In this document: in pieces, positions 28,642-38,783 of the stretch
How the letters are laid out: each line of letters opens with the position of its first letter
How positions within the stretch are numbered: position 1 is the first letter of the stretch
NCBI GenBank assembly: GCA_937920085.1
Contig: CALETE010000012.1
Span: 62,001-126,000, forward strand
From: an uncultured Alphaproteobacteria bacterium
GTDB lineage: Bacteria > Pseudomonadota > Alphaproteobacteria > Caulobacterales > Caulobacteraceae
Direction of reading: 5' to 3'
Length of the DNA stretch: 64,000 bases
The notes under the pieces: generated by a model
What the model saw: only the letters and a program-made list of their open reading frames with translations
Databases searched by the model: none
Told to the model about the DNA's origin: nothing
Position numbers and translations under genes: made by a program

Positions 28642-29019
28642 ATGACCGCTTTTCTCCTGCAGTACCTGCCCATCGTGATCTTTCTGGGGATTTCCACCCT
28701 GATCGCCCTGGTGTTCATCATCGCTTCGGCTCTGTTCGCGCCCAGCGCGCCGGACCCGGAGAAGATGTCGTCCTATGAGTGCGGCTTTAACGCCTTTGAC
28801 GACGCGCGGATGAAGTTCGACGTCCGCTTTTATCTGGTGTCGATCCTCTTCATTATCTTCGACCTGGAAGTGGCCTTCCTCTTCCCCTGGGCGGTTAGCC
28901 TCATGCGGTTGCCTCATGACCAAGTGCTCTTCGCCTTCTGGTCTATGGTGAGCTTCCTTGGGGTTCTGACGGTCGGCTTCATCTACGAATGGAAAAAGGG
29001 AGCCCTGGAATGGGAGTAA
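28642..29019 (+). CDS. nuoA: NADH-quinone oxidoreductase subunit A
   Basis: A 125-residue membrane subunit of respiratory complex I with three transmembrane helices. The conserved segment [22 protein letters not shown] between helices 1 and 2 (here cited by [12 protein letters not shown]) and [15 protein letters not shown] in helix 2 are family hallmarks; the cysteine and acidic residues lie near the quinone channel. The start [10 protein letters not shown] follows a GGGGATTCC stretch. nuoB begins within its last codons, indicating translational coupling. Confidence 0.96.
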   Translation: MTAFLLQYLPIVIFLGISTLIALVFIIASALFAPSAPDPEKMSSYECGFNAFDDARMKFDVRFYLVSILFIIFDLEVAFLFPWAVSLMRLPHDQVLFAFWSMVSFLGVLTVGFIYEWKKGALEWE

Positions 29020-29570
29020 TCGTTCCTGCCGGTAGCGCCGGACGTTCGACGGTCGAAGGGTATGACCCCAAGGCCCACGATCCGTTTTTTGATGGGATTT
29101 CCCAAACCCTCGCCGACAAGGGTTTCATCACCGCAGCCTCAGACGATCTGATCACCTGGGCGCGGACGGGCTCGCTCATGTGGATGACCTTTGGTCTGGC
29201 ATGCTGCGCTGTGGAAATGATGCACGCGTCCATGCCGCGCTACGACCTTGAGCGCTATGGCTTTGCGCCTCGCGCCAGCCCGCGCCAGTCGGACGTGATG
29301 ATTGTCGCCGGCACCCTGTGTAACAAGATGGCTCCAGCCCTGCGCAAGGTCTACGACCAGATGCCAGAGCCGCGCTACGTCATCTCCATGGGCTCCTGTG
29401 CCAATGGCGGTGGCTATTACTATTTCAGCTATTCAGTGGTGCGTGGCTGTGACCGGATCGTTCCAGTGGACATCTATATTCCCGGCTGCCCGCCCACCGC
29501 CGAGGCCTTGGTCTATGGCGTCTTGCAGTTGCAGAAGAAGATCCGTCGTACGGGGACCATCGAACGATGA
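29010..29570 (+). CDS. nuoB: NADH-quinone oxidoreductase subunit B
   Basis: A 186-residue subunit carrying cluster N2, the last Fe-S centre before quinone. The four ligands are the tandem cysteines of LACCAVEMM, the cysteine of [10 protein letters not shown], and the cysteine of [11 protein letters not shown]. It is a peripheral-arm subunit at the membrane interface. The ATG lies inside the nuoA coding end (GGAATGG), 8 bases before the nuoA stop codon is complete, so the two overlap by 10 bases. The end overlaps nuoC by four bases. Confidence 0.97.
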   Translation: MGVIVPAGSAGRSTVEGYDPKAHDPFFDGISQTLADKGFITAASDDLITWARTGSLMWMTFGLACCAVEMMHASMPRYDLERYGFAPRASPRQSDVMIVAGTLCNKMAPALRKVYDQMPEPRYVISMGSCANGGGYYYFSYSVVRGCDRIVPVDIYIPGCPPTAEALVYGVLQLQKKIRRTGTIER

Positions 29571-30178
29571 GCTGGCCCGCGACCGAAGACCAACTGGTCA
29601 CTCTGGGTGATAAGATCGTTCAGGCCAGTCACGGTGCCATCACGGGTGCTGCCTACGCCTTTGGTGACCTGACCTTGACCGGCCCGGCCGATAAGATTGT
29701 CTCAGCCTTGACGCTTTTGCGCGACACGTTTGGTTTCCAGCAGCTGATCGATTTGACGGCGGTGGATTATCCTGACCGCCCCCTGCGCTTTGACGTGGTT
29801 TACCACCTGCTGTCGCTGACCCAGAATGTGCGGCTGCGGCTCAAGGTGCAGACCGACGAGGACACCCCCGTCGACACGGCGAGTGGGGTCTATCCCAATG
29901 CCAATTGGTATGAGCGGGAAGCCTTTGACATGTATGGCGTCTTCTTTGATGGCCATGACGACCTGCGTCGCATTCTGACCGACTACGGTTTCCACGGGCA
30001 CCCGCTCCGTAAGGATTTTCCCATGTCTGGCTATGTAGAGCTGCGCTATGACGATGAGCTTAAGCGCGTGGTCTATGAGCCGGTGAAGTCTGTGGAATAT
30101 CGCAATTGGGACTTCCTCTCACCCTGGGAAGGCGCTGATTACGTCCTGCCAGGCGATGACAAGGCGGAGGCGAAATAA
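29567..30178 (+). CDS. nuoC: NADH-quinone oxidoreductase subunit C
   Basis: A 203-residue 30-kDa subunit of the peripheral arm, without cofactors. The family signature is [30 protein letters not shown] (cited here as ERE-x-FDMYG-x-F and HPLRKDFP). NuoC and NuoD are separate genes, unlike the fused form in E. coli. It overlaps nuoB (ATGA) and shares one base with the start of nuoD (TAATG). Confidence 0.97.
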   Translation: MSWPATEDQLVTLGDKIVQASHGAITGAAYAFGDLTLTGPADKIVSALTLLRDTFGFQQLIDLTAVDYPDRPLRFDVVYHLLSLTQNVRLRLKVQTDEDTPVDTASGVYPNANWYEREAFDMYGVFFDGHDDLRRILTDYGFHGHPLRKDFPMSGYVELRYDDELKRVVYEPVKSVEYRNWDFLSPWEGADYVLPGDDKAEAK

Positions 30179-31392
30179 TGGCTGACGACGCCTCTCTGAC
30201 ACCGGTGGTTCCAGAAACTCCGGTCCGTAAGTTCAACATCAATTTCGGACCTCAGCATCCTGCGGCCCATGGCGTTCTGCGCTTGGTGCTTGAATTGGAT
30301 GGTGAGGTTGTTGAGCGGGTCGACCCGCACATTGGCCTGCTCCATCGCGGCACCGAAAAATTGATGGAGTACCGGACCTACCTCCAGGACATCGCCTATT
30401 TCGACCGCCTCGATTATGTGGCGCCAATGAACCAGGAGCATGCCTTCTGCTTGGCCATTGAGCGGCTCCTGGGCGTCGAAGTTCCAATTCGCGCCCAGTT
30501 GATTCGCGTCATGTATTGCGAGATTGGCCGGGTCTTGAACCACCTGCTCAACGTCACGACCCAGGCCATGGACGTTGGCGCTCTGACCCCGCCTCTGTGG
30601 GGCTTCGAAGAGCGGGAAAAGCTGATGGTATTCTATGAGCGCGCCTGTGGCGCTCGCTTGCATGCCAATTACTTCCGGCCAGGTGGTGTCCACCAAGACC
30701 TGACCGAGTCCTTGATCGACGATATTGGCAGCTGGGCTAAGGCCTTCGCTCGCCCTCTGAAGGACATCGACAATCTGATTACCGGCAACCGCATCTTCAA
30801 GCAGCGGAACGTCGATATTGGTGTGGTCTCGAAGGAACAGGCCCTGGCCTGGGGCTTCTCAGGGGTCATGGTCCGCGGATCGGGCATTGAGTGGGACCTG
30901 CGCCGGTCCCAGCCCTATGAGTGTTACAACGACCTCGAGTTCGATATCCCCGTCGGCCTGAATGGCGACTGCTATGACCGCTATCTCTGCCGCATGCAGG
31001 AAATGCGCGAGAGCGCAAAGATCATCATCCAGTGCGTAGACCGTCTGAAGAAGACACCAGGTCCGGTGATGACCTCAGACAACAAGGTCGCACCACCTCG
31101 TCGTGGGGAGATGAAGCGCTCCATGGAGGCGTTGATCCACCACTTCAAACTCTACACTGAGGGATTCCGTACACCTGAAGGTGAGATTTACGCCTCGGTT
31201 GAAGCTCCCAAGGGCGAATTCGGCGTCTATCTGGTCAGTAACGGCACGAATAAGCCCTACCGCTGCAAGATCCGCGCCCCAGGCTTTGCGCACCTCTCGG
31301 CCATGGACTGGATGAATCGCGGCCACATGCTGGCTGACGTGTCGGCTGTTCTTGGGTCCCTAGACATCGTGTTCGGTGAGGTGGATCGATGA
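30178..31392 (+). CDS. nuoD: NADH-quinone oxidoreductase subunit D
   Basis: A 404-residue 49-kDa subunit forming the quinone-reduction site with NuoB. The N-terminus has [22 protein letters not shown] (cited as [10 protein letters not shown]) and [16 protein letters not shown], both lining the quinone pocket; the C-terminus ends in [13 protein letters not shown], the standard final motif. Its stop overlaps the start of the following NTF2-like gene by four bases (ATGA). Confidence 0.98.
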   Translation: MADDASLTPVVPETPVRKFNINFGPQHPAAHGVLRLVLELDGEVVERVDPHIGLLHRGTEKLMEYRTYLQDIAYFDRLDYVAPMNQEHAFCLAIERLLGVEVPIRAQLIRVMYCEIGRVLNHLLNVTTQAMDVGALTPPLWGFEEREKLMVFYERACGARLHANYFRPGGVHQDLTESLIDDIGSWAKAFARPLKDIDNLITGNRIFKQRNVDIGVVSKEQALAWGFSGVMVRGSGIEWDLRRSQPYECYNDLEFDIPVGLNGDCYDRYLCRMQEMRESAKIIIQCVDRLKKTPGPVMTSDNKVAPPRRGEMKRSMEALIHHFKLYTEGFRTPEGEIYASVEAPKGEFGVYLVSNGTNKPYRCKIRAPGFAHLSAMDWMNRGHMLADVSAVLGSLDIVFGEVDR

Positions 31393-31739
31393 GCGCTCCA
31401 GCCTGCATCAGCCCCTTCGACGTCGTCGATCGGCAATTCGATGCCTATAACAGCCAGGACCTTGAAGCCTTCTGTTCCTACTATGCAGATGACGCCGTAC
31501 TCGCCGACTTCAACGGCGCCTTGACGGCCCAAGGCATTGAGGCCATCCGCGCCCGTCACGCCAAACTGTTCTCGGATTTTCCGCAGAATAAGGCCGACCT
31601 GCTCAATCGCGTGTCGGTCGGCTCAAGGGTCATCGACCACGAACGCGTCCTGCGCGCGCCAGGGGGCGATACCTTCGAGGTGGCCGCCATCTACACCGTT
31701 TCGGACGCCAAGATCGTCCGCGTCGACTTTGTGAAGTGA
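31389..31739 (+). CDS. NTF2/SnoaL-like protein inside the nuo operon
   Basis: A 116-residue protein with the cone-shaped NTF2-like fold: [18 protein letters not shown], then [13 protein letters not shown] and the C-terminal strands [19 protein letters not shown]. It resembles steroid delta-isomerase-like and SnoaL-like domains, a superfamily with many unrelated functions, so no activity is assigned. It is not a complex I subunit, yet it overlaps the nuoD stop by four bases and precedes nuoE by 10 bases, so it must be co-expressed with complex I. A role in assembly or as an accessory subunit is only a guess. Confidence 0.8.
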   Translation: MSAPACISPFDVVDRQFDAYNSQDLEAFCSYYADDAVLADFNGALTAQGIEAIRARHAKLFSDFPQNKADLLNRVSVGSRVIDHERVLRAPGGDTFEVAAIYTVSDAKIVRVDFVK

Positions 31740-31749
31740 GGCCCGTCCC

Positions 31750-32433
31750 GTGAGCGTTCGTCGCCTAGCCGCAAATCAGCCAGAAAGCTTCGCCTTCTCC
31801 CCGGCGACCTTGGAAGAGGTCAAGGTTTGGATTGCGAAATACCCAGCGGGTCGCCAGCAATCAGCAGTCATTCCCCTGCTATGGCTGGTCCAGAAGCAAG
31901 AGGGCTGGGTGTCTGAGCCCGCCCTTCGGGTCGTTGCTGAGACCCTTAGCATGCCGGTCATCCGGGTCCTTGAGGTCGCCACCTTCTACACCATGTTCAT
32001 GCTGGAGCCGGTTGGCAGCCACGCTCTGGTTCAGGTTTGCGGCACCACCCCTTGCATGCTTCGTGGGGCAGGGGACCTGATTTCAGTCTGCCAGAAGAAG
32101 TTCGGCAATCGCGATCATAAGAGCGCGGACGGCAAGTTTTATTGGCAGGAAGTCGAGTGCATGGGCGCTTGCTCTAACGCCCCCATGGCCGCCATCAACG
32201 ATTATTACTATGAAGATCTGACCGCAGAGACCTTCGAAGGCCTTCTTGATGACTTTGCCGCGGGCAAGACGCCAAAGCCAGGGTCCTCAATCCAGCGTCA
32301 AGGCTCATCGCCGGAGGGCGGCCCCCTGGTTCTGCTAGACCCTTCGCTCTATGACGGCACGCGGGCAAAGCCGATCAAGACCTTGCCAAATGCACCACCA
32401 AAGGCCCCTAAGACCAAGGTGCCTGCACCATGA
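31750..32433 (+). CDS. nuoE: NADH-quinone oxidoreductase subunit E
   Basis: A 227-residue 24-kDa flavoprotein-module subunit binding the 2Fe-2S cluster N1a. Ligands are in VCGTTPCMLRG and EVECMGACSNAPM (C-x4-C and C-x3-C). After residue about 165 there is a low-complexity, proline-rich C-terminal tail ending PKAPKTKVPAP, longer than in E. coli and typical of alphaproteobacteria. The start is GTG, preceded by GAGG. The stop overlaps the next small gene by four bases. Confidence 0.95.
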   Translation: MSVRRLAANQPESFAFSPATLEEVKVWIAKYPAGRQQSAVIPLLWLVQKQEGWVSEPALRVVAETLSMPVIRVLEVATFYTMFMLEPVGSHALVQVCGTTPCMLRGAGDLISVCQKKFGNRDHKSADGKFYWQEVECMGACSNAPMAAINDYYYEDLTAETFEGLLDDFAAGKTPKPGSSIQRQGSSPEGGPLVLLDPSLYDGTRAKPIKTLPNAPPKAPKTKVPAP

Positions 32434-32639
32434 TCGATCTAACGAGCACAAGCGGGCGTCTCGTGGCCATGGTCGCGGTTGAAGGCATGGCCACGGTCAC
32501 TGCAGGGGGCGCTGTCTACCTCGCGTTTACGCAGCATCAGTACGCATACTGGGCGCTGTTTGGCGCAGCTGTGATCGCCGGGTTTGCCGGCCAATTCTGG
32601 TTCATCGCCGGCCTGCGCCGTGCGAAGCAGGGAGTCTAG
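32430..32639 (+). CDS. Two-helix membrane protein inside the nuo operon
   Basis: A 69-residue protein with two hydrophobic stretches, roughly residues 10-31 (VAMVAVEGMATVTAGGAVYLA) and 38-60 (YWALFGAAVIAGFAGQFWFIAGL; cited as AAVIAGFAGQFWF), and a basic end RRAKQGV. No known family was recognised. It overlaps the nuoE stop (ATGA) and ends 6 bases before nuoF, so it is expressed with complex I. It could be an accessory membrane subunit or assembly factor, but nothing in the sequence proves this. Confidence 0.75.
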   Translation: MIDLTSTSGRLVAMVAVEGMATVTAGGAVYLAFTQHQYAYWALFGAAVIAGFAGQFWFIAGLRRAKQGV

Positions 32640-32645
32640 GGGATC

Positions 32646-33962
32646 GTGGTCGGCATATTGGAAGACAAGGACCGGATCTTCACCAACCTCTATGGTCTCC
32701 ATGACTGGGGCCTTGAGGGGGCGAAGGCTCGTGGCTGCTGGAATGCGACGCGTGAAATATTGGCTCAGACGCCAGAGTGGATCTGCGAGCAGATTAAGGA
32801 CTCGGGCCTACGCGGTCGCGGCGGCGGCGGCTTTCCCACGGGCCTGAAGTGGACCTTCATGCCCAAGCAGGAGAGCGAGCGGCCACACTATCTGGTGGTC
32901 AATGCTGATGAGTCCGAGCCCGGGGCCTGTAAGGACCGTGAGATCATCCGTAATGATCCGCATCTGCTCATCGAAGGCTGCCTGATCGCCAGCTATGCAA
33001 TCCGGGCGCATACGGCCTACATCTATGTACGCGGCGAATACGTCCATGAGCGGGAGCGCCTAGAGGCTGCCATCAAGCAGGCCTATGCCGCCAAGCTGAT
33101 CGGCAAGGGTAATGTCCACGGGTGGGACTTTGACCTGTTCGTACACCACGGTGGCGGTGCCTATATCTGCGGCGATGAAACGGCCCTCATGGAGAGCCTG
33201 GAAGGCAAGAAGGGCCAGCCGCGCCTCAAGCCGCCATTCCCGGCCGGTGCCGGTATTTATGGGGCCCCCACCACCATCAATAACGTCGAGTCGATCGCCG
33301 TTGTTGGTTCCATCCTGCGTCGGGGTTCAGGCTGGTTCGCAGGCTTTGGTCGCCCAAAGAATTCCGGCATCAAGCTGATGGCGGCATCAGGTCACGTGAA
33401 CAAGCCCTGCGTGGTCGAGGAGACCATGTCCATCCCGATGCGCCAGCTGATCGAAGAGCATTTCGGTGGCGTGCGCGGCGGTTGGGGTAATCTCAAGGCG
33501 GTTATTCCTGGCGGTATTTCCATGCGAATGATCCCTGCAGCCGAGGCTGAAGAAGCCCTTATGGACTTTGACGACCTCGCGGCACGTCGCTCGGGTCTGG
33601 GCACCGCCACCATGATCGTCATGGACAAGGACGCGGATCTGGTGAAGGCCATCGCCCGGGCGTCATACTTCTACAAACACGAGAGCTGCGGCCAGTGCAC
33701 CCCTTGCCGCGAAGGCACGGGTTGGATGTGGCGGATCATGGAGCGCATGGCCACGGGCGAGGCGGAGATGAAGGAGATTGATATGCTCCTCGACGTTGCC
33801 AGCCAGGTGGAAGGGCACACCATTTGTGGCCTTGGCGATGCGGCGGCTTGGCCAATCCAGGGTCTGTTCCGGCACTTCCGTCACGAAGTCGAAGAACGCA
33901 TCACCAATTATCGCGCGGGCAAACCGCATGTGCAGGGCGCGACCCTGCGTGCGGCGGAGTAG
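32646..33962 (+). CDS. nuoF: NADH-quinone oxidoreductase subunit F
   Basis: A 438-residue 51-kDa subunit that binds NADH, FMN and cluster N3. The NADH/FMN glycine-rich motif is [16 protein letters not shown]; the FMN segment contains [15 protein letters not shown]; the 4Fe-4S ligands are in [14 protein letters not shown] plus a later cysteine in [12 protein letters not shown]. The start is GTG at 32646. The stop is followed five bases later by nuoG. Confidence 0.98.
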   Translation: MVGILEDKDRIFTNLYGLHDWGLEGAKARGCWNATREILAQTPEWICEQIKDSGLRGRGGGGFPTGLKWTFMPKQESERPHYLVVNADESEPGACKDREIIRNDPHLLIEGCLIASYAIRAHTAYIYVRGEYVHERERLEAAIKQAYAAKLIGKGNVHGWDFDLFVHHGGGAYICGDETALMESLEGKKGQPRLKPPFPAGAGIYGAPTTINNVESIAVVGSILRRGSGWFAGFGRPKNSGIKLMAASGHVNKPCVVEETMSIPMRQLIEEHFGGVRGGWGNLKAVIPGGISMRMIPAAEAEEALMDFDDLAARRSGLGTATMIVMDKDADLVKAIARASYFYKHESCGQCTPCREGTGWMWRIMERMATGEAEMKEIDMLLDVASQVEGHTICGLGDAAAWPIQGLFRHFRHEVEERITNYRAGKPHVQGATLRAAE

Positions 33963-33967
33963 GGCTG

Positions 33968-36004
33968 ATGCCAATAGCCAAGGTCAATGGCGTCGAGGTC
34001 GAGTTCGAGCCCGGCATGACGGTTCTGCAAGTGGCGGAGCTGGCCGGGGAAGAGATCCCGCGCTTCTGCTATCACGAGCGCTTGTCGATTGCGGGCAATT
34101 GCCGGATGTGTCTGGTCGAGGTGAAACCCGGCCCGCCAAAGCCCCAGGCCTCCTGCGCCCTGCCGGCCGCTGAAGGCAATGAGATCTTCACCAACACCCC
34201 TATGGTCAAAAAGGCCCGGGAAGGGGTGATGGAATTCCTGCTGCTGAACCATCCGCTGGACTGCCCGATCTGCGACCAGGGTGGGGAGTGCGATCTGCAA
34301 GATCAGTCGGTGGGCTATGGCCGCGATGACAGCCGCTATGGGGGCGACAAGCGCGCCGTTGAAGAAAAGGCCATGGGACCGCTCATCAAGACGGTCATGA
34401 CCCGCTGCATCCAATGCACCCGCTGCGTGCGCTTCATTAGCGAGGTTGCTGGGGTTCCTGATATTGGCCTGATCTCTCGCGGTGAAGATGTTGAAATCAC
34501 GACCTATTTAGGGAAGGCAGTCGCGTCTGAACTTTCGGCCAATGTGATCGATCTTTGCCCGGTTGGGGCTCTGACCTCCAAGCCCTACGCCTTCAATGCC
34601 CGGCCTTGGGAATTGAAGAAGACCGAAAGCGTCGATGTTATGGACGCCTTGGGATCTGCCATTCGCGTGGACAGCCGCGGCGCTGCCGTTCTGCGGGTCC
34701 TGCCGCGGCTGAACGAAGAGATCAACGAAGAGTGGATTAGCGATAAGACCCGCTACGCCGTCGATGGTCTTGGTCGTCAGCGCCTTGATCGTCCCTATAT
34801 CCGTGACGCTGGCAAGCTGCGTCCGGCCAGCTGGACTGAGGCTTTGGCCCTGGTGGCCGAGAAGCTCAAAGCGGCTCAACCTGACAAGATCGGTGCCATA
34901 GCTGGGGACCTGCAGGACCTTGAGTCCATGAAGGCGACCAAGGACCTCTTCTCAGCCCTGGGCGTGGCAAATCTCGATTGCCGCCAGGATGGTATGGCGC
35001 TGGGCGCTGGGCCTCGGGAAAGCTGGCTGTTTAACTCCACCATTGCTGGCATCGAAGATGCCGATGTGATCCTGCTGGTCGGGACCAATCCCCGGGTGGA
35101 AGCTCCTGTGCTGAATGCTCGCCTGCGCAAACGCTGGCTGGCGGGTGCCCTGACCATCGGCGTGATCGGTGAGCAGGCGGATCTGACCTATGGTTATGAG
35201 TATCTCGGCGCAGGCCCGGCCACGCTTTCAGGCCTGGCCAAGTCCAAATCTGATTTCGTCAAGGCATTGAAGGCCGCCAAGTCGCCGGCCATTATTTTGG
35301 GGGCAGGGGCCCTGTCGCGTGCCGATGGCGCAGCTGTCGCGGCTACCACCGCTGGGGTCGCTAAGACCTTCAACATGACGTGGAACCTCCTTCATTCTGC
35401 GGCCGCCCGGGTAGGCGGCCTGGACCTGGGTTTCCTGCCCGGCGAAGGCGGCAAGTCTGCGTCAGACATGGTCGCCAAGGGAGCCCTAGACGTCCTCTTC
35501 CTGCTGGGGGCTGACGAGCTGGATCTCTCCACATCCACGGCCTTTACCGTCTATCTCGGTACCCATGGGGATGCTGGTGCCCACAAGGCTGACGTGATCC
35601 TGCCTGGGGCGGCCTATACGGAAAAGGACGGGCTCTATGTGAATACAGAGGGCCGGGTTCAAATGGGCCAGAAAGCCGTCTTCCCCAAGGGCGAGGCCCG
35701 GGAGGACTGGTCAATCCTGCGCGCCCTGTCGGAGCGTGTTGGTCAGACCCTGCCTTACGACACTCTAGCCCAATTGCGTGCCAAGCTCTTTGCCGATCAC
35801 CCCGTGCTTGGCCGAGTCGATCACGTGCCTAGCGGTGCAAAGGTCGATCTGGGCGCCATCGGGGATAAGGGTGACCTTTCTGATCAACCCTTCGCCAATG
35901 CTGTGAAGGCCTTTTACCTGACCAATCCCGTCGCTCGCGCCAGCGTGACGATGGCTGAGTGCGCCGCCCAGGCTTCGGGCGCCGCCATGATCGCCGCGGA
36001 GTAG
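33968..36004 (+). CDS. nuoG: NADH-quinone oxidoreductase subunit G
   Basis: A 678-residue 75-kDa subunit carrying several Fe-S clusters. The N-terminal ferredoxin domain has [15 protein letters not shown] (2Fe-2S); next comes [18 protein letters not shown] with the His-Cys ligands of a 4Fe-4S cluster; then [10 protein letters not shown]. The remainder is a molybdopterin-oxidoreductase-like fold without molybdenum cofactor. The length matches the mitochondrial/alphaproteobacterial form rather than the 900-residue E. coli form. The frame is open upstream, but [13 protein letters not shown] at 33968 is the family start. Confidence 0.97.
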   Translation: MPIAKVNGVEVEFEPGMTVLQVAELAGEEIPRFCYHERLSIAGNCRMCLVEVKPGPPKPQASCALPAAEGNEIFTNTPMVKKAREGVMEFLLLNHPLDCPICDQGGECDLQDQSVGYGRDDSRYGGDKRAVEEKAMGPLIKTVMTRCIQCTRCVRFISEVAGVPDIGLISRGEDVEITTYLGKAVASELSANVIDLCPVGALTSKPYAFNARPWELKKTESVDVMDALGSAIRVDSRGAAVLRVLPRLNEEINEEWISDKTRYAVDGLGRQRLDRPYIRDAGKLRPASWTEALALVAEKLKAAQPDKIGAIAGDLQDLESMKATKDLFSALGVANLDCRQDGMALGAGPRESWLFNSTIAGIEDADVILLVGTNPRVEAPVLNARLRKRWLAGALTIGVIGEQADLTYGYEYLGAGPATLSGLAKSKSDFVKALKAAKSPAIILGAGALSRADGAAVAATTAGVAKTFNMTWNLLHSAAARVGGLDLGFLPGEGGKSASDMVAKGALDVLFLLGADELDLSTSTAFTVYLGTHGDAGAHKADVILPGAAYTEKDGLYVNTEGRVQMGQKAVFPKGEAREDWSILRALSERVGQTLPYDTLAQLRAKLFADHPVLGRVDHVPSGAKVDLGAIGDKGDLSDQPFANAVKAFYLTNPVARASVTMAECAAQASGAAMIAAE

Positions 36005-36008
36005 GGAT

Positions 36009-37091
36009 ATGGGCGCAAATTCATTTTGGACAACGCCGGTGGGTTGGACCCTGCTAACCCTCGGCGAAATCATGCTGGTGATCCTGCCGCTGTTGGTGGC
36101 TCTGGCCTTTTTCATGTTGGCTGACCGTAAGATCTGGGCCGGCGTTCAGATGCGTAAGGGGCCCAATGTGGTGGGCCCCTTTGGTTTGCTGCAGTCCTTT
36201 GCAGACCTGCTGAAGTTTATCTTGAAGGAAATCATTGTTCCTGATGGTGCGGACAAGTTTGTCTTCCTGCTAGCTCCGGTTTTGACCTTCTCTCTGGCTA
36301 TGGTCGGTTGGGCAGTGATCCCGTTTGCCCCGGGCTGGGTGGTCGCCAATATCAATGTCGGCATCCTCTATCTCTTAGCCATGTCATCCCTTGGTGTTTA
36401 TGGCGTCATCATGGGGGGCTGGGCCTCCAATTCGAAATATCCTTTCTTGGGCAGTCTGCGGTCAGCGGCCCAGATGGTTAGTTATGAAGTTTCCATCGGC
36501 TTTGTGATCATCACGGTCATCCTGCTCACCGGCACTATGAGCCTGAGCGGCATTATCGAGCATCAAGCTGGCGGGTTCTGGAACTGGAACGTGTTTGGCG
36601 GTGGTCATGGTCTGAACAATCTGGCGCTGAGCGTGGTCATGATCCCGATGGCGGTGATCTTCTTCATCTCGGCCCTAGCGGAAACGAATCGTCCGCCCTT
36701 CGACCTTCCGGAAGCGGAGTCGGAATTGGTGGCAGGGCATTTGGTGGAATACTCTTCCAGCCCCTATCTGCTGTTCATGATCGGCGAACTGGTTAGCATC
36801 GTTCTGATGTGCGCCATGATCTCCATCCTGTTCTTTGGCGGATGGCAGGCCCCGGTCGACTTTAGCTTCGTCCATCAATGGGGACCCATCGCTCAGGGCT
36901 TTTATGGCCTGTTCTGGTTCTCGCTGAAGATCTGCTTCTTCTTCTTCATGTTCGCCATGGTGAAGGCCGTTGTGCCTCGCTACCGCTATGACCAATTGAT
37001 GCGCTTGGGATGGAAGGTCTTCCTGCCAATCACCGGTATTGCCGTCCTCCTGGTTGCGGGCTGGAAGGTCTATTGGCTGGTGGCCGCATGA
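36009..37091 (+). CDS. nuoH: NADH-quinone oxidoreductase subunit H
   Basis: A 360-residue membrane subunit that connects the peripheral arm with the proton-pumping arm and forms part of the quinone tunnel. About eight or nine hydrophobic helices are visible. Signature segments are [26 protein letters not shown] (cited as [11 protein letters not shown]) and [20 protein letters not shown]. The stop overlaps the start of a small lipoprotein gene (ATGA). Confidence 0.98.
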   Translation: MGANSFWTTPVGWTLLTLGEIMLVILPLLVALAFFMLADRKIWAGVQMRKGPNVVGPFGLLQSFADLLKFILKEIIVPDGADKFVFLLAPVLTFSLAMVGWAVIPFAPGWVVANINVGILYLLAMSSLGVYGVIMGGWASNSKYPFLGSLRSAAQMVSYEVSIGFVIITVILLTGTMSLSGIIEHQAGGFWNWNVFGGGHGLNNLALSVVMIPMAVIFFISALAETNRPPFDLPEAESELVAGHLVEYSSSPYLLFMIGELVSIVLMCAMISILFFGGWQAPVDFSFVHQWGPIAQGFYGLFWFSLKICFFFFMFAMVKAVVPRYRYDQLMRLGWKVFLPITGIAVLLVAGWKVYWLVAA

Positions 37092-37288
37092 TCCGCCTTA
37101 GCGCCCTGGTCATCACCTGCGCCCTGATGTCGGCCTGCGCTACAGCGGGGGACAATGGGGATGTGGCGACCTATGACACTCTAAAGATCGCCCGGTCGGC
37201 CTGTGCCGCAAAGGGTGAAGTCCTGGTCCTGAAGACCGATGGCGACCCGCAAAGGTCGTCGGCCTATGAATGCAGGAAAAAGCCATGA
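37088..37288 (+). CDS. Small lipoprotein inside the nuo operon
   Basis: A 66-residue predicted lipoprotein: signal peptide [16 protein letters not shown] with lipobox LMSAC around residue 16, leaving a mature part of about 50 residues with further cysteines (SACAAKGE and YECRKKP). No family was recognised. It overlaps nuoH upstream and nuoI downstream by four bases each, so all three are coupled. The frame is open 26 codons upstream, but only the ATG at 37088 gives a signal peptide. The mature protein would be anchored in the periplasm, away from the NuoI module. Confidence 0.72.
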   Translation: MIRLSALVITCALMSACATAGDNGDVATYDTLKIARSACAAKGEVLVLKTDGDPQRSSAYECRKKP

Positions 37289-37776
37289 TCAAGCGCATCT
37301 CCCAAGCGGTTCGGGGTGCAGCCCTTTCCGACTTTTTCGGCGCCCTGGGCATGGCCATGGTCTATATGGTTCGCCCCAAGGCGACGGTGATCTATCCCAA
37401 CGAGCGCGGCCCCCAGTCCCCCCGTTTCCGGGGCGAACACGCCTTGCGTCGCTATCCCAATGGGGAAGAGCGCTGCATCGCCTGCAAGCTTTGCGAAGCC
37501 ATTTGCCCGGCCCAAGCCATCACGATTGAGGCCGAGCCTCGGGAAGATGGCAGCCGCCGCACAACCCGCTACGACATCGACATGGTCAAATGTATCTACT
37601 GCGGTTTGTGCCAGGAGGCCTGCCCCGTGGACGCCATTGTCGAAGGGCCAAACATCGAATTCGCCGTGGAGACACGGGAAGAACTCTACTACGACAAGGA
37701 ACGCCTGCTCGATAACGGAGATCGTTGGGAGCGGGAAATTGCGAAAAATCTCGAACTGGATGCGCCCTACCGCTAA
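37285..37776 (+). CDS. nuoI: NADH-quinone oxidoreductase subunit I
   Basis: A 163-residue ferredoxin-like subunit with two 4Fe-4S clusters (N6a and N6b). The two binding motifs are [16 protein letters not shown] and [16 protein letters not shown]. The N-terminal amphipathic helix and [28 protein letters not shown] region (cited as [16 protein letters not shown]) match the alphaproteobacterial/mitochondrial type. It overlaps the lipoprotein gene by four bases; an 80-base gap with a small hairpin (gcccgcc/ggtgggc) follows before nuoJ. Confidence 0.98.
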   Translation: MIKRISQAVRGAALSDFFGALGMAMVYMVRPKATVIYPNERGPQSPRFRGEHALRRYPNGEERCIACKLCEAICPAQAITIEAEPREDGSRRTTRYDIDMVKCIYCGLCQEACPVDAIVEGPNIEFAVETREELYYDKERLLDNGDRWEREIAKNLELDAPYR

Positions 37777-37856
37777 ACGGCGGTGGGCGAATCTGAACGG
37801 CTGAACGCTCAGCCCGCCAATCCGGTGGGCGGCATGGAATTAAGGGGCGCAGACAA

Positions 37857-38474
37857 GTGGCCTTGCAGGCAATCGCTTTCTATCTGCTGGCAGCAGTGAC
37901 CATTGTGTCAGCGTTTTGCGTGGTATCCGCCCGCAATCCGGTGCACTCGGTGCTGTTCCTGATCCTGTCCTTCTTCTCGGCAGCGGGGCTGTTCGTCCTG
38001 CTGGGCGCTGAGTTTTTGGCCATGTTGCTGGTGGTTGTTTATGTGGGCGCAGTCGCAGTGCTGTTCCTATTCGTGGTCATGATGCTGGACGTCGACTTCA
38101 CCTCCCTGCGGCAGGGCTTTGCGCAGTACATGCCGCTGGGTGCTGTCGTTGCGGGTATCCTAGCTTTTGAGATGGTCGCGGTGAGCGCCACAGTCGCTTC
38201 AAAGGGTGCTGCGGCGGCCAATGTAGATCCGCAGGCCGCCATCGGACAGTTGAGCAATACTGAGACCATCGGCCAGGTGCTTTACACCCACTATGCCTAT
38301 TTCTTCCAAGCGTCGGGTCTCGTGCTGCTGGTCGCCATGATCGGAGCGATCACCTTGACCCTTCGTCATAAACCCGGCGTTCGCCGCCAGGTCATCGCCG
38401 ACCAAGTGGCTCGTACCCCCGAGACGGGCATGCGCATCACAGATCTCAAACCCGGCCAGGGGATTTCCGAATGA
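37857..38474 (+). CDS. nuoJ: NADH-quinone oxidoreductase subunit J
   Basis: A 205-residue membrane subunit with five hydrophobic helices; [21 protein letters not shown] contains the pi-bulge helix signature of NuoJ (cited as [17 protein letters not shown]). It is part of the proton-translocating arm. The start is GTG preceded by AAGGGG at a good distance. It follows nuoI after the largest gap in the operon (80 bases) and overlaps nuoK by four bases. Confidence 0.95.
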   Translation: MALQAIAFYLLAAVTIVSAFCVVSARNPVHSVLFLILSFFSAAGLFVLLGAEFLAMLLVVVYVGAVAVLFLFVVMMLDVDFTSLRQGFAQYMPLGAVVAGILAFEMVAVSATVASKGAAAANVDPQAAIGQLSNTETIGQVLYTHYAYFFQASGLVLLVAMIGAITLTLRHKPGVRRQVIADQVARTPETGMRITDLKPGQGISE

Positions 38475-38779
38475 CCGTTGGTCTTGCTCACTATCTGGCT
38501 GTCGCGGCGATCCTCTTCACCATTGGGGTGTTTGGCATCTTCGTGAACCGCAAGAACATCATCGTCATCCTGATGTCGGTGGAACTGATCCTTTTGGCCG
38601 TGAACATCAATTTGGTGGCCTTCTCGGCCTATCTTCACGACATAACCGGGCAGATCTTTGCCATGTTCGTCCTGACTGTGGCCGCCGCTGAGGCGGCAGT
38701 GGGCTTGGCCATTCTCGTTACCTTCTTCCGTAACCGCGGCGATATCGCCGTGGACGACGTCTCCGTGATGAAGGGCTAG
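38471..38779 (+). CDS. nuoK: NADH-quinone oxidoreductase subunit K
   Basis: A 102-residue MrpC-like subunit with three transmembrane helices. Conserved features are [26 protein letters not shown] (cited as [11 protein letters not shown], with the key membrane glutamate) and [15 protein letters not shown] with the second glutamate, both on the proton path. It overlaps nuoJ (ATGA) and lies 4 bases from nuoL. Confidence 0.97.
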   Translation: MTVGLAHYLAVAAILFTIGVFGIFVNRKNIIVILMSVELILLAVNINLVAFSAYLHDITGQIFAMFVLTVAAAEAAVGLAILVTFFRNRGDIAVDDVSVMKG

Positions 38780-38783
38780 GCGT

